Source of the DNA: Sporosarcina sp. BP05
Lineage (GTDB): Bacteria > Bacillota > Bacilli > Bacillales_A > Planococcaceae
Reading direction: 5' to 3'
Length of the DNA: 64,000 nt
Assembly (NCBI RefSeq): GCF_014282005.1
Contig: NZ_JACFTD010000005.1
Span: 1-64,000, forward strand
The position numbers and the translations under genes were made by a program. The notes below the pieces were generated by a model. It was not told where the DNA came from. It saw only the letters and a list, made by a program, of their open reading frames with translations, and searched no databases. Each line of letters starts with the position of its first letter. Position 1 is the first letter of the stretch. Shown here in pieces: positions 15,523 through 23,316 of this stretch.

Positions 15523-16332
15523 ATGAAAACGATTGTATTTATAGGCGCCGGTTCTATGGCAGAAGCTGTTATTGCAGGAATTGTGGAACAAGGTGCAGTT
15601 GTACCCAAAAATGTTTTTGTTATGAATAGATCAGATGATGAAAGACTACTTTCTTTACACAATAAATATGGTGTATCAATTGTAAGCAAGGAGAAAGAGG
15701 CGCTGAAAAATGCGGATCTTGTCGTTCTTGCGACGAAACCGAAAGATATCCATCAGGCAATGGCGGATACACTACCCTATTTGGGCGATAAAACAGCAGT
15801 TTTGTCGGTTATTGCAGGCGTTTCCATTCAGACAATCGAAAATGGCCTTGGTGCAAGACCTATCGCACGCTCCATGCCAAATACCTCCGCTACAATCGGC
15901 AAATCTGCCAGTGGTATCGCGTGGAATCAATCGATTAGCGAAGTGCTAAAAAAACATATCCTCGGTCTACTAGAATCAATTGGCATGGTGAAAGAAGTGG
16001 AAGAAGATGACTTGCATGCAGTAACTGCTCTTTCAGGCAGCGGTCCAGCATATGTCTATTATTTAGCAGAAGCACTTGAGGAAGCAGCGATCGGCAAAGG
16101 ACTTTCAAAAGACATAGCACGCGCGCTTATCATCCAAACGCTTGAAGGGGCAGCGGCAATGTTGAAAGAAACAGGTACTGAGCCAGCGGAACTGCGGAAC
16201 AACGTGACGAGTCCAGGTGGTACGACGCAAGCGGGATTGGAAGCGCTAGAGAACGGAAAGTTCAAAGAAACGATTGCGGATTGTATTGAAAAAGCGGAGG
16301 CGCGGTCACGTGAGCTAGGAGCGCAGTCTTAA
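15523..16332 (+). CDS. proC: Pyrroline-5-carboxylate reductase
   Basis: The 269-aa enzyme reduces 1-pyrroline-5-carboxylate to proline with NAD(P)H, the last step of proline synthesis. The N-terminal Rossmann motif FIGAGSMAEAV, the central TKPKD and MPNTSA, and the family signature region with ALSGSGPAYVYY and NVTSPGGTTQAGL near the C-terminus are all intact. Length is normal. GAAAGGGGTAA precedes ATG 15523. It is controlled by the T-box leader upstream. The gene follows the yqjP/yqjQ region, so it corresponds to proI of Bacillus subtilis. Confidence 0.97.
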   Translation: MKTIVFIGAGSMAEAVIAGIVEQGAVVPKNVFVMNRSDDERLLSLHNKYGVSIVSKEKEALKNADLVVLATKPKDIHQAMADTLPYLGDKTAVLSVIAGVSIQTIENGLGARPIARSMPNTSATIGKSASGIAWNQSISEVLKKHILGLLESIGMVKEVEEDDLHAVTALSGSGPAYVYYLAEALEEAAIGKGLSKDIARALIIQTLEGAAAMLKETGTEPAELRNNVTSPGGTTQAGLEALENGKFKETIADCIEKAEARSRELGAQS

Positions 16333-16400
16333 AGCTACTCATTTTGCAATAAACAGTGGGACGCAAAACTCGAATATATAATTGGGACTTAACAAATAGA

Positions 16401-16532
16401 ATGTTCTTCCTACATCGCTTTGTCGCTTGGTGATGGCCTTACGCAATAAGCCTGTCAGAAGAAAACTGTCAGTCTTATTGCTTCGGCTCACACTTGTCGC
16501 TCCTTCGCTAGATTTGTTCGTTATACTGGTGA
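16401..16532. repeat. Dispersed intergenic repeat, member 1 (diverged)
   Basis: The right half (about 16470-16525, CAGTCTTATTGCTTCGGCT then CGCTCCTTCGCTAG) aligns with the right halves of the repeats at 48.6 kb and 32.8 kb. It lies in the 336-bp gap after proC. No coding function is supported. Confidence 0.5.
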
Positions 16533-16668
16533 GGTATACCATTTAGTTAATTCTAAATAAGTAGTGCGAAAATATAGTAGCCACTTTTATAAAAAGCGTC
16601 TACTATTCGAGCTATCGTTCAAGTTTTAGAAACATGCGTTTTATCTTATCGAACTAGTTTACATATAA

Positions 16669-17985
16669 CTAAATTTGTCCTCTTTCTAGATGACTAAAAC
16701 CACTCGACGTCAAATCTTTCCTCCGATAGACGCTTAATACAATCCCAATTAAAAAGGCATTAAACAGGATTGGCATTAATCCATAACTGATAAATGGTAA
16801 TGAGATAGACATGATTGGGAAGAGACCAAGTGTCATTGCGATATTGCTAACTAACTGGACCGTATAAAGAGCAACAGCACCGAAAAGAAGAAGCTTGCCA
16901 AATGGATCATGTATCTTACGCGTAACCATCATGATTCTTGCTACAAAAAGGAGAAGAATGCAGACGAGAGCAAGGGCAGCTAGCCAGCCGTAGTAATACG
17001 TAAAACCAACGAATACCAAATCAGTGTGAACATCTGGTATTACTTGATGATTCGAAGCATTACTCAACCAACCAGCTTCTGACATCCGCTCTTTGATAAG
17101 CAATATAAGGTAGCCTGGACCTTCTGAATACCTCTCTGGATTAATAAATGCTAGAAATCGATTTTTCAGAGAATAAACACCGACACCAAATTGCCAAACA
17201 CCTAAACCTACCAAAAAAAGAAAACTAGCCATCACACTTGTAGTGATAAGAATCGTTTTCCGACTAAACTGGCTCCACCAAAGCATCACAAATACCATAA
17301 CAGCGTAGATGTAAGTTGTCGGAATAGTAGAGGTCATGAAGAATAAATAACAAGAAAGTATAAATAATAAACTAATTTGCCAAAGCATCAACTTTTTATG
17401 ATTAAAAAAGCAAGCCCATGCTAATAGAAAAAATGGTATAGCCGTCAAGCCCATAACCCTGTATGGTCCTATATCTATAACAGGAACACCATGGGATGAG
17501 GATGGAAAAGTTTGTAACACCACAAGAATAAGCATTCCAATCCCGTAAAATAACCAGCCGAACTTCGCTAGTTTTCGGTAATCCATTAGCATCATCCCCA
17601 CAGCTACCGCCCCACCTAGCAAGGAAAAGATTCCCTTGTTCTTTGAAAAATAGCTAGCATCCACGCCAATTTGAGAGGAATAGTCTGGATCTACGAATAA
17701 GATTGGTATAAACCCTAACCCTAACGTAATTACTAACAAAATCACTGTCAGCCAATCCACCTTCGGCCGATGGAGCTTGTTCAGCTGTTGACCAAGCATT
17801 ACCGGACTCCCCATTTGCCCGACAGCTTTTTCTTCTGCCTGTGCTTCATCTACGCCTTTTGCCAGCAAATGATTCTTCGCCTCTTTTATGTGATAATCTA
17901 ATTCAGCCGCCACAAATTCCTTTGCCTCTGTTGATTTAATTTGATCCCTAACTTCGTTTAAAAATGATAGTCTTCTTTTTTCCAC
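16669..17985 (-). CDS. SEDS-family (FtsW/RodA/SpoVE-like) membrane protein with HAAS-like N-terminus
   Basis: Start is GTG 17983-17985 after GGAGGGGTGA. The first about 75 residues (FLNEVRDQIKSTEAKEFV, AQAEEKAVGQMGSP) form a soluble helical domain like the HAAS/permease-prefix domains found next to PadR genes. The remaining 360 residues hold about 10 membrane helices with SEDS signatures: VHTDLVFVGFTYYYGW and LPFISYG. SEDS proteins polymerise peptidoglycan glycan strands. This one lacks the usual partner PBP nearby. It is third in a sigma factor-PadR-SEDS operon, so it is probably an inducible envelope enzyme rather than the housekeeping FtsW or RodA. Confidence 0.82.
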   Translation of the reverse strand: MEKRRLSFLNEVRDQIKSTEAKEFVAAELDYHIKEAKNHLLAKGVDEAQAEEKAVGQMGSPVMLGQQLNKLHRPKVDWLTVILLVITLGLGFIPILFVDPDYSSQIGVDASYFSKNKGIFSLLGGAVAVGMMLMDYRKLAKFGWLFYGIGMLILVVLQTFPSSSHGVPVIDIGPYRVMGLTAIPFFLLAWACFFNHKKLMLWQISLLFILSCYLFFMTSTIPTTYIYAVMVFVMLWWSQFSRKTILITTSVMASFLFLVGLGVWQFGVGVYSLKNRFLAFINPERYSEGPGYLILLIKERMSEAGWLSNASNHQVIPDVHTDLVFVGFTYYYGWLAALALVCILLLFVARIMMVTRKIHDPFGKLLLFGAVALYTVQLVSNIAMTLGLFPIMSISLPFISYGLMPILFNAFLIGIVLSVYRRKDLTSSGFSHLERGQI

Positions 17986-17992
17986 TTGTCTG

Positions 17993-18400
17993 TCACCCCT
18001 CCACTAATCCCTTCCAGGTAAACCGTTTAGTTGTAGCCTGTTGCTCTGTTTTTCGTAATAACTTCTTACCTTTATTGTTTAATTGATAATATTTAACAGT
18101 CAACTCATTCCAGCCGATTTGCAAGCAATCGTCCTGTTCTAGCTGATGCAACAAGACATATAAGCTTCCTTCATTGTCCTCAAATTTCCGAATTCCCCGT
18201 CCGCGTAAGAAATTCACCAATTCATAGCCCGTTTTTTCTTGGACCAGAAGCTGCATAACGGCTAATAAGATTTCTTCTTTACTGCTATCACTTTTGCTTA
18301 TTTTTTCTCGAATTCCCTTGCGATGTTGCTCTGAAAAATTGAGTTGGCTAAATGTAGTGTTATTCATTGAATTTTTTAGCCCTTTTAAACGATCATCCAT
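17993..18400 (-). CDS. PadR-family winged-helix regulator
   Basis: The 135-aa protein has a helical N-terminal extension (about 1-40). A PadR-like winged helix follows: EEILLAVMQLLVQEKTGYELVNFL, then LYVLLHQLEQDDCLQIGW and wing residues YYQLNNKGKKLLRKTE. It sits 3 bp downstream of a sigma-factor gene and 7 bp upstream of the SEDS-like gene with a HAAS-type N-terminus. PadR-HAAS pairs recur in Firmicutes, and the HAAS domain is thought to modulate the regulator. The ligand is unknown. Confidence 0.82.
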   Translation of the reverse strand: MDDRLKGLKNSMNNTTFSQLNFSEQHRKGIREKISKSDSSKEEILLAVMQLLVQEKTGYELVNFLRGRGIRKFEDNEGSLYVLLHQLEQDDCLQIGWNELTVKYYQLNNKGKKLLRKTEQQATTKRFTWKGLVEG

Positions 18401-18403
18401 CCC

Positions 18404-18937
18404 TTACTCCTCCAATCGTTCTTTAAGCAACTCCTTGGCACGTCTCAGTCTAGTTTTCACTGTATTTCCGCCCACTTCAGTGACCACTGCGATTTCTTTG
18501 ATCAACAATTCCTCGTAATAAAAAAGATAAATTACTTCTCGGTATTTAATGGGCAGCGTCATGATTGCAGCGATCAAATGGTCATCCTCTTCTTGTTGGA
18601 TCACGACTTCTTCAATCATTTCTTTTCTAGTACTGTTATGTGTTGGTTCATCTTCGGTAATGATGACATTCTTGTTATACCAGCTTTTCAGGAAGTCCTT
18701 GCAATGGTTAATAGCGATTCGCCACAACCATGTTCTTAACGTTGATTTGCCACTGTATGTATGAAGTGCTTTATAACATTTCACAAAGATATCCTGTGTT
18801 AGGTCCTCTGCCACCTCTTTATTACGGACATAAGTATAAACAAGTCGTAAGATGTCTTGTCCGTGCCGATTCATAATCTCATCCATTAGTACTTCCTTGT
18901 CTTCTATTTCAAACGCTCCGACGAACAATTCTTCCAA
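18404..18937 (-). CDS. ECF-type RNA polymerase sigma factor
   Basis: The start is TTG 18935-18937 with a very strong GGAGGAGGGG site; 177 aa. Region 2 (DILRLVYTYVRNKEVAEDLTQDIFVKCY, LRTWLWRIAINHCKDFL) and region 4 (LPIKYREVIYLFYYEELLIKEIA, GNTVKTRLRRAKELLKE) are complete and typical of ECF sigma factors. No anti-sigma gene adjoins. The next two genes are a PadR regulator and a SEDS-like membrane protein in one operon, so it probably controls its own operon in response to an envelope signal. Confidence 0.93.
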   Translation of the reverse strand: MEELFVGAFEIEDKEVLMDEIMNRHGQDILRLVYTYVRNKEVAEDLTQDIFVKCYKALHTYSGKSTLRTWLWRIAINHCKDFLKSWYNKNVIITEDEPTHNSTRKEMIEEVVIQQEEDDHLIAAIMTLPIKYREVIYLFYYEELLIKEIAVVTEVGGNTVKTRLRRAKELLKERLEE

Positions 18938-19188
18938 ATTTACCCCTCCTCCCTTATTATTAGACGAGATGCCCTAGTAGAAGGTTTTTAAAAAGCATTG
19001 AATAATCCCACAGAAAAAACGGCAGGCAGTTGCCATACCATTTTTTCAAAAGATAGGGTGAGCATTTTTGGATTAACGTACTGAATTAATCCATCAGAAA
19101 ATCAAATCCTGAATTCCATTCAAAGAGTTCATGAGAATAACTAACGGAAACAGCATAGTAAAAAAATACGACTCCCCCAGAATGCATA

Positions 19189-19536
19189 TCAAAATTTCTC
19201 CCCCTTATGCAATTTCAAAATAAGCATGAGAATCGAAATACTACTTGCAGTAAACAAAAAACCAAAAAGATCTTTCTGCTGCTTTACTCCATAGTTCAAT
19301 TCTTCAATCTCCCATAAAACATTTACAGAAAATAACAAGGTAATTGTATCCTTTTCTTCTCCAATAATATTGAATGATTTTATGGTTACACTATCTTTTT
19401 GCTGTGAAACAATATCATAACCATTCGGCAAAAATGACACCTTGTAAACAGCAAAATACGACAGACAACCCGCTATGATAATAAATAGGATGAAGTCTAA
19501 AATCTATCTGAGCTTACTTTTTACGAAGGGATCCAT
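19189..19536 (-). pseudogene. Small membrane protein gene interrupted by an in-frame TAG
   Basis: Reading from ATG 19534-19536 gives MDPFVKSKLR, then TAG (19504-19506). The same frame then continues openly through a membrane helix (ILDFILFIIIAGCLSYFAVY), an extracytoplasmic segment with VTIKSFNIIGEEKDTITL and a second helix (FGFLFTASSISILMLILKL). The intact form would be about 115 aa with two membrane helices. A GTG at 19440 could start a shortened product. The stop is either a real null mutation or a sequence error. Confidence 0.55.
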
Positions 19537-19587
19537 TATGTAGACAACCATCCTTTATGCTGCGACATTAATATCAAAGTGAAATAA

Positions 19588-20097
19588 TCAACTATACCAA
19601 CCTACTGCTGCCCGATCAATCTCTAATACTAACTGTTCCTTTCCTTTGATGTATGACTCAATATCATAGGGAAAACAATGAGACAACTGCTCTTTTAAAC
19701 TACCATATTCTTGTGCAACATCTGAGTGCACCCGTAAATAATCCCGGAAAGCGAGATGACGCTCAATTTCAGGATTACCTAATCCATAAATATGGACATG
19801 ATGAGTTCGATTATCTCCTCCTTTTTGGAAGTATCGACGTTCGTGTATACCATTTTCCCCCTTTGGATCATAGCCAATGGCAACCATTGCCTTGTAAAAT
19901 TCATCAATTCGATTAATGTCACTCACTACCGGCATTATATCTATGACGGGCTTTGACAGCAGTCCAATTACAGCCGTGCTGCCGATATGGTGAACTTCGA
20001 TAATTTCAGAACCGAAGATCTCATGCAATTTATGGGACTCTTCTTCAAAGTTTGAAACCCATTGTTCATCATAAGGCTTAACTTCAACTTTTCTCAT
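19588..20097 (-). CDS. GrpB family protein (UPF0157, nucleotidyltransferase fold)
   Basis: The 169-aa protein contains the family hallmarks: VKPYDEQWVSNFEEE at the start, VHHIGSTAVIGLLSKPVIDIMPVV (GST and the Asp-rich strand of the nucleotidyltransferase fold), RRYFQKG, and HHVHIY followed by RHLAFRDYLR. All are intact and length is typical. The biochemical role is unproven; the family belongs to the polymerase-beta nucleotidyltransferase superfamily. The gene stands alone with a weak ribosome binding site (GGAAAGTGGG region). Confidence 0.9.
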   Translation of the reverse strand: MRKVEVKPYDEQWVSNFEEESHKLHEIFGSEIIEVHHIGSTAVIGLLSKPVIDIMPVVSDINRIDEFYKAMVAIGYDPKGENGIHERRYFQKGGDNRTHHVHIYGLGNPEIERHLAFRDYLRVHSDVAQEYGSLKEQLSHCFPYDIESYIKGKEQLVLEIDRAAVGWYS

Positions 20098-20842
20098 TTA
20101 AATCCCACTTTCCGTAGTTTAATAAATCATTTTTTTCTTTTGGCTATTTTAAACGATGAGGTTTATTTTGATGAACAGTTTAAGATTTAAAATAAATGGG
20201 GCTAGTTTGTTCCTATATTTAATTATAGTTCCAGTTAGCGTAAGTTGGTTATTTCCTTCTTTCTCCCAAAAAAGCATTAAACCAATGGCCGAAATCACTC
20301 CCTTATTGCGAAAAATAAGGAATAGTAAACAATATCATGATGATTAATCCTATCCCTGCTACTAGTAAATATACTCCACTGATAGTAAAAAAAATAACTC
20401 TAAAAGTTTACTAACTCTTTTTTTTATTTTTTTCAAGCCTGCCATCCCCTTAGTCGATCAAATAGCATCACTTTATCATGGTCCCTGAAAAATTCAAAAA
20501 GTTTTTCTATTTGTGATTCTATCACTCTATCCGTAGAAAGGTATGGTATATTATGTTCATTGAAAAACTGAATCCCCCTCGTACATTCCACCCCTTATTT
20601 ACCATTGTAACCTAATTAAATTAAATACTGGAATTAATCAAACACTCCAATCCCCTTTAATGAAAAAAGAGCTACCGACCAAATAAACTGATCAGCAACT
20701 CTTTTTCCCAATATAAAAACTCCATCTGCTATTTACCCACCGCTTTCCATTGCCCTTAAATACTCTGTCCTAATGAATTTGTGAAGCTTTTCTAGCTTTG
20801 CCTATGCTTCATCAAACAAAGGTCGAGTTTTACGAGTACCAC
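20098..20842. other. Intergenic region with a coding remnant
   Basis: About 745 bp left of the IS3 element. A plus-strand frame at 20156-20347 (63 aa) has no convincing ribosome binding site and is not called. A minus-strand remnant lies at 20433-20591 and an imperfect hairpin with A and T flanks at about 20663-20707. Confidence 0.4.
20433..20591 (-). pseudogene. C-terminal remnant of an unidentified gene
   Basis: Fifty-two codons read open to TGA 20433-20435 and include IQFFNEHNIPYLSTDRVIES and FFRDHDKVMLFDRLRGWQA, which look like the tail of a globular enzyme such as a small AAA/kinase-type protein. No start codon with a ribosome binding site exists upstream. The family cannot be named with confidence. 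Confidence 0.35.
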
Positions 20843-20911
20843 TGCTCGCCCCCCCTATAATAGACAAGTGATATAATTATCTAACTAGCCTGTCTGAAGG
20901 GGAGACTTTTT

Positions 20912-21232
20912 ATGAATCTTGAAAACAAAAAAACACATCGCCAAAGTCATCCTAAACATAAACTCTATGCAGTGAAAGAAGTTCTAGAAAATAATAGGCA
21001 TAAAAAAGAGGTAGCTGCTGAATTAGGCGTTTCCTTGGGTACGATTATCAATTGGATTAAACAATATGAATCACCAGAAATAAAACCGTTACAACCCCTG
21101 ATTGTTGGGGATACACCTGAACTAAAAAACGAACTGAAACGTTTACGGGATATCGAAAAGCAGTACAAAGACCAACAATTGGAGATTGAAATTCTAAAAA
21201 AGTTCCTTGCCTTTCTCAAGGAGAACGAATAA
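20912..21232 (+). CDS. IS3-family transposase OrfA
   Basis: The 106-aa protein has the OrfA pattern: a helix-turn-helix (YAVKEVLENNRHKKEVAAEL, GVSLGTIINWIKQY) and a leucine-zipper-like coiled coil (LKNELKRLRDIEKQYKDQQLEIEILKKFL cut by the frameshift). AAGGGGAGAC precedes ATG 20912. An A6G slippery run at about 21195-21201 inside the coiled coil allows a -1 shift into orfB. The OrfAB fusion is the active transposase in this family. Confidence 0.9.
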   Translation: MNLENKKTHRQSHPKHKLYAVKEVLENNRHKKEVAAELGVSLGTIINWIKQYESPEIKPLQPLIVGDTPELKNELKRLRDIEKQYKDQQLEIEILKKFLAFLKENE

Positions 21233-21258
21233 GTAAACGATATGAAGCCATATCCGCC

Positions 21259-22098
21259 TTGAGAGGGGAATATACAGTTGTGATTTTATGCAAGGCGCTA
21301 GGCATAGTCAGAAGTGGCTATTATGACTACTTAAAGCGTCCTATAAAAACTATTTCCGACCGTGATATCAAAGACGTGAAGGCGATTCAACACCTCTACG
21401 ACGCGCATTTCGGTACTTATGGTGCAAAGCGTATAGCTGGAGAATTGCGTACTAAAAATCACATTGTTAACCATAAGCGTGTCTCAAACCTGATGAAGGA
21501 AATGAATATTAAATCTAAAATTCGAGTTAAGAAATCCAAAAAAGAAGAGAAAATAAAGAGCGCGGGTTTCGTTCCTCCCAACCTTCTTGAACGCCATTTT
21601 GACGCTACGCTACCGAACCGTAAATGGGTGACAGATATGTCAGAGCTCGTTGTTAATAAAGTAAAGTTCTATTTCTCGGCTATTATGGATCTATACAACC
21701 GTGAGATCATTGCCTTCGTTATCAGTGATAGCCCGAATCTTAAGCTGATTGAAGATACACTTTATGCGGCTATGGAGACAAGAAGCTTAACAGATTTAAA
21801 AAACATTCTTATCCATTCCGATCAAGGAAGTGTCTATCGTTCTTTTAATCATCACCAATTATCCAAAAAACTAGGCTTTATACCAAGTATGTCACGGAAG
21901 GCAAACTGCTGGGACAACGCCGTCATAGAGAGCTTCTTCTCCCATCTCAAAACAGAATTCCCACATCAGTTCCCGGTCAATTCAGCAGAACAGGTGATGG
22001 AGGATTTACCGAATTTTATCAAGTACTTTAACAACGACCGTAGCCAAAAACGACTTGGTTATTTGACGCCGACTTCATTTATGAACGCGGCTATTTAA
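21259..22098 (+). CDS. IS3-family transposase OrfB (DDE integrase domain)
   Basis: The frame is open upstream of the TTG at 21259 back to the slippery site in orfA (reading SQGERISKRYEAISALRGEY), so it is normally made as an OrfAB frameshift fusion. The integrase-core DDE residues are visible: Asp in WVTDMSEL, Asp in LIHSDQGS, Glu in NCWDNAVIESFF, plus the downstream Lys/Arg in HLKTE. The HTH_21 segment GAKRIAGELR is also present. All catalytic residues are intact, so the copy may be mobile. Confidence 0.92.
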   Translation: MRGEYTVVILCKALGIVRSGYYDYLKRPIKTISDRDIKDVKAIQHLYDAHFGTYGAKRIAGELRTKNHIVNHKRVSNLMKEMNIKSKIRVKKSKKEEKIKSAGFVPPNLLERHFDATLPNRKWVTDMSELVVNKVKFYFSAIMDLYNREIIAFVISDSPNLKLIEDTLYAAMETRSLTDLKNILIHSDQGSVYRSFNHHQLSKKLGFIPSMSRKANCWDNAVIESFFSHLKTEFPHQFPVNSAEQVMEDLPNFIKYFNNDRSQKRLGYLTPTSFMNAAI

Positions 22099-22155
22099 GT
22101 GATTTAACGAACAATTATACACTGTCCGTTATTAAGGGGCTTGACCACACTTACC

Positions 22156-23199
22156 TCACTCCACCCCACTCTCTAAAATTGCGAAAGTCCCCTTATCACA
22201 ATTTATCCTTGCCATCACTCCATAGGGCAAGACAAACTTTGGTTCTGTGTGGCCGAAATTCAAATTATATAGAATCGGTAAATCCTCCAAGCCATACTCA
22301 CTCATGACCTGTTGAATGACTTCTTTATAGGATTCATAATATTTCTCGTCCTGTGGTTTTCCAAAAATGATCCCATTTGCCATTTGCAGAATACCTTGCG
22401 CAGCATAATTACGTAGCCAATATTTTATAAAACTAGGTTCCGGCTTTTCCTCCGATGTTTCGAAGAAAAGAATGGAGTCCTTCCAATGCTTCTGTTCTGG
22501 CCAAATCTCTGTACCTTTCGCAAACTCTAGTACTTCGATACACCCACCAATTAATCTTCCTTGTACAACACCTGAGCCTTGAAGCACTTCATATCCAGCG
22601 TTTTTCTGCATTGTACGCCGTCTATTCTTATTCCTTTCATGCCACTCTAAACGTTCACTTGTCCATTTTTTAGCAGGCTTAATTTTACCAATAACTTCAT
22701 CAGAAAAAAGTATCCGCTTCAACATATCGACTGTATAGGAATCCATCTCGACGTTTTCAGCGAAATCGGTTAAAATTGCTGGACCATAAAAAGAAGAGAG
22801 CCCAGCTTTGTGGCAAAACAAATGAGTAATCGTCACATCGGAATAGCCCATGAATATTTTCGGATTTTTACGTATTACGTCAAAATCAATATAAGGCAGT
22901 AAACGAATACTATCTTCCCCGCCAAGATTCGCGAATATTCCTTTAACGCTCTTATCCTTAAATGCCGTCATCAGATCCTCTGCACGAGCCTGTGGATGCT
23001 TATAAAGGTACTCTGATCCTTTCAAACTATTCGGCATCGGAATGACCTCAAGGCCAAAAATATTTTCTAGTCTTTTTACTCCTTGGTCATAGCGCCATCT
23101 AAGTCCCGGATCACCTGCTCCTCCATAAGAAGGACTTACTGTGGCAACTTTATCCCCTGGTTGCAATTTCTTTGGTTTTATTAGCAAACTAATCCCCAC
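22156..23199 (-). CDS. S66-family peptidase (LD-carboxypeptidase / MccF-like)
   Basis: The protein of up to 347 aa has the S66 layout. The N-terminal PGDKVATVSPSYG is followed by the nucleophile Ser in FMGYSDVT. The fold's second half has GRLIGGCIEVL, a Glu-rich strand LFFETSEE, and the catalytic His in NFGHTEPKFVLPYG. MccF-type members cleave acylated nucleotide antibiotics such as microcin C; LD-carboxypeptidases trim cell-wall tetrapeptides. The two cannot be told apart here. The start is GTG 23199, or TTG 23187, which sits better behind AAGGTGGGG. The IS3 element lies just past its stop codon. Confidence 0.88.
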   Translation of the reverse strand: MGISLLIKPKKLQPGDKVATVSPSYGGAGDPGLRWRYDQGVKRLENIFGLEVIPMPNSLKGSEYLYKHPQARAEDLMTAFKDKSVKGIFANLGGEDSIRLLPYIDFDVIRKNPKIFMGYSDVTITHLFCHKAGLSSFYGPAILTDFAENVEMDSYTVDMLKRILFSDEVIGKIKPAKKWTSERLEWHERNKNRRRTMQKNAGYEVLQGSGVVQGRLIGGCIEVLEFAKGTEIWPEQKHWKDSILFFETSEEKPEPSFIKYWLRNYAAQGILQMANGIIFGKPQDEKYYESYKEVIQQVMSEYGLEDLPILYNLNFGHTEPKFVLPYGVMARINCDKGTFAILESGVE

Positions 23200-23279
23200 C
23201 TTCCCCTGTTGTTATCAGTCTATGCGAAATTTCGATCAATGTCAGCTTCAATCAATGAAATTTTCCCTACTATTAAAAC

Positions 23280-23310
23280 GAAAGCCATGCAGAATTCCCG
23301 CATGGCTTCC
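23280..23310 (-). terminator. Terminator of the copper operon
   Basis: AAGCCATGC (23282-23290) pairs with GCATGGCTT (23300-23308), with a 9-nt loop. It lies 9 bp after the copA stop codon, with Ts beyond on the minus strand. Confidence 0.75.
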
Positions 23311-23316
23311 TTCCTT

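Larger units (their letters stand above)
20843..22147 (+). mobile_element. Complete IS3-family insertion sequence (IS150-like)
   Basis: The 1305-bp element has imperfect terminal inverted repeats. The left begins TGCTCGCCCCCCCTATAA; the right, read inward, begins TGGTCAAGCCCCTTAATAA. Both then continue into GACA.GTG and TATAATT. It is flanked by the 3-bp direct repeat CAC (20840-20842 and 22148-22150), the target duplication expected for this family. orfA and orfB are both open and in the -1 relation. It inserted 8 bp beyond the stop codon of the S66 peptidase gene, leaving that gene intact. Confidence 0.9.

Noticed and set aside
20156-20347. 63-codon hydrophobic frame
   Set aside because: No ribosome binding site or terminator; composition is that of AT-rich non-coding DNA.
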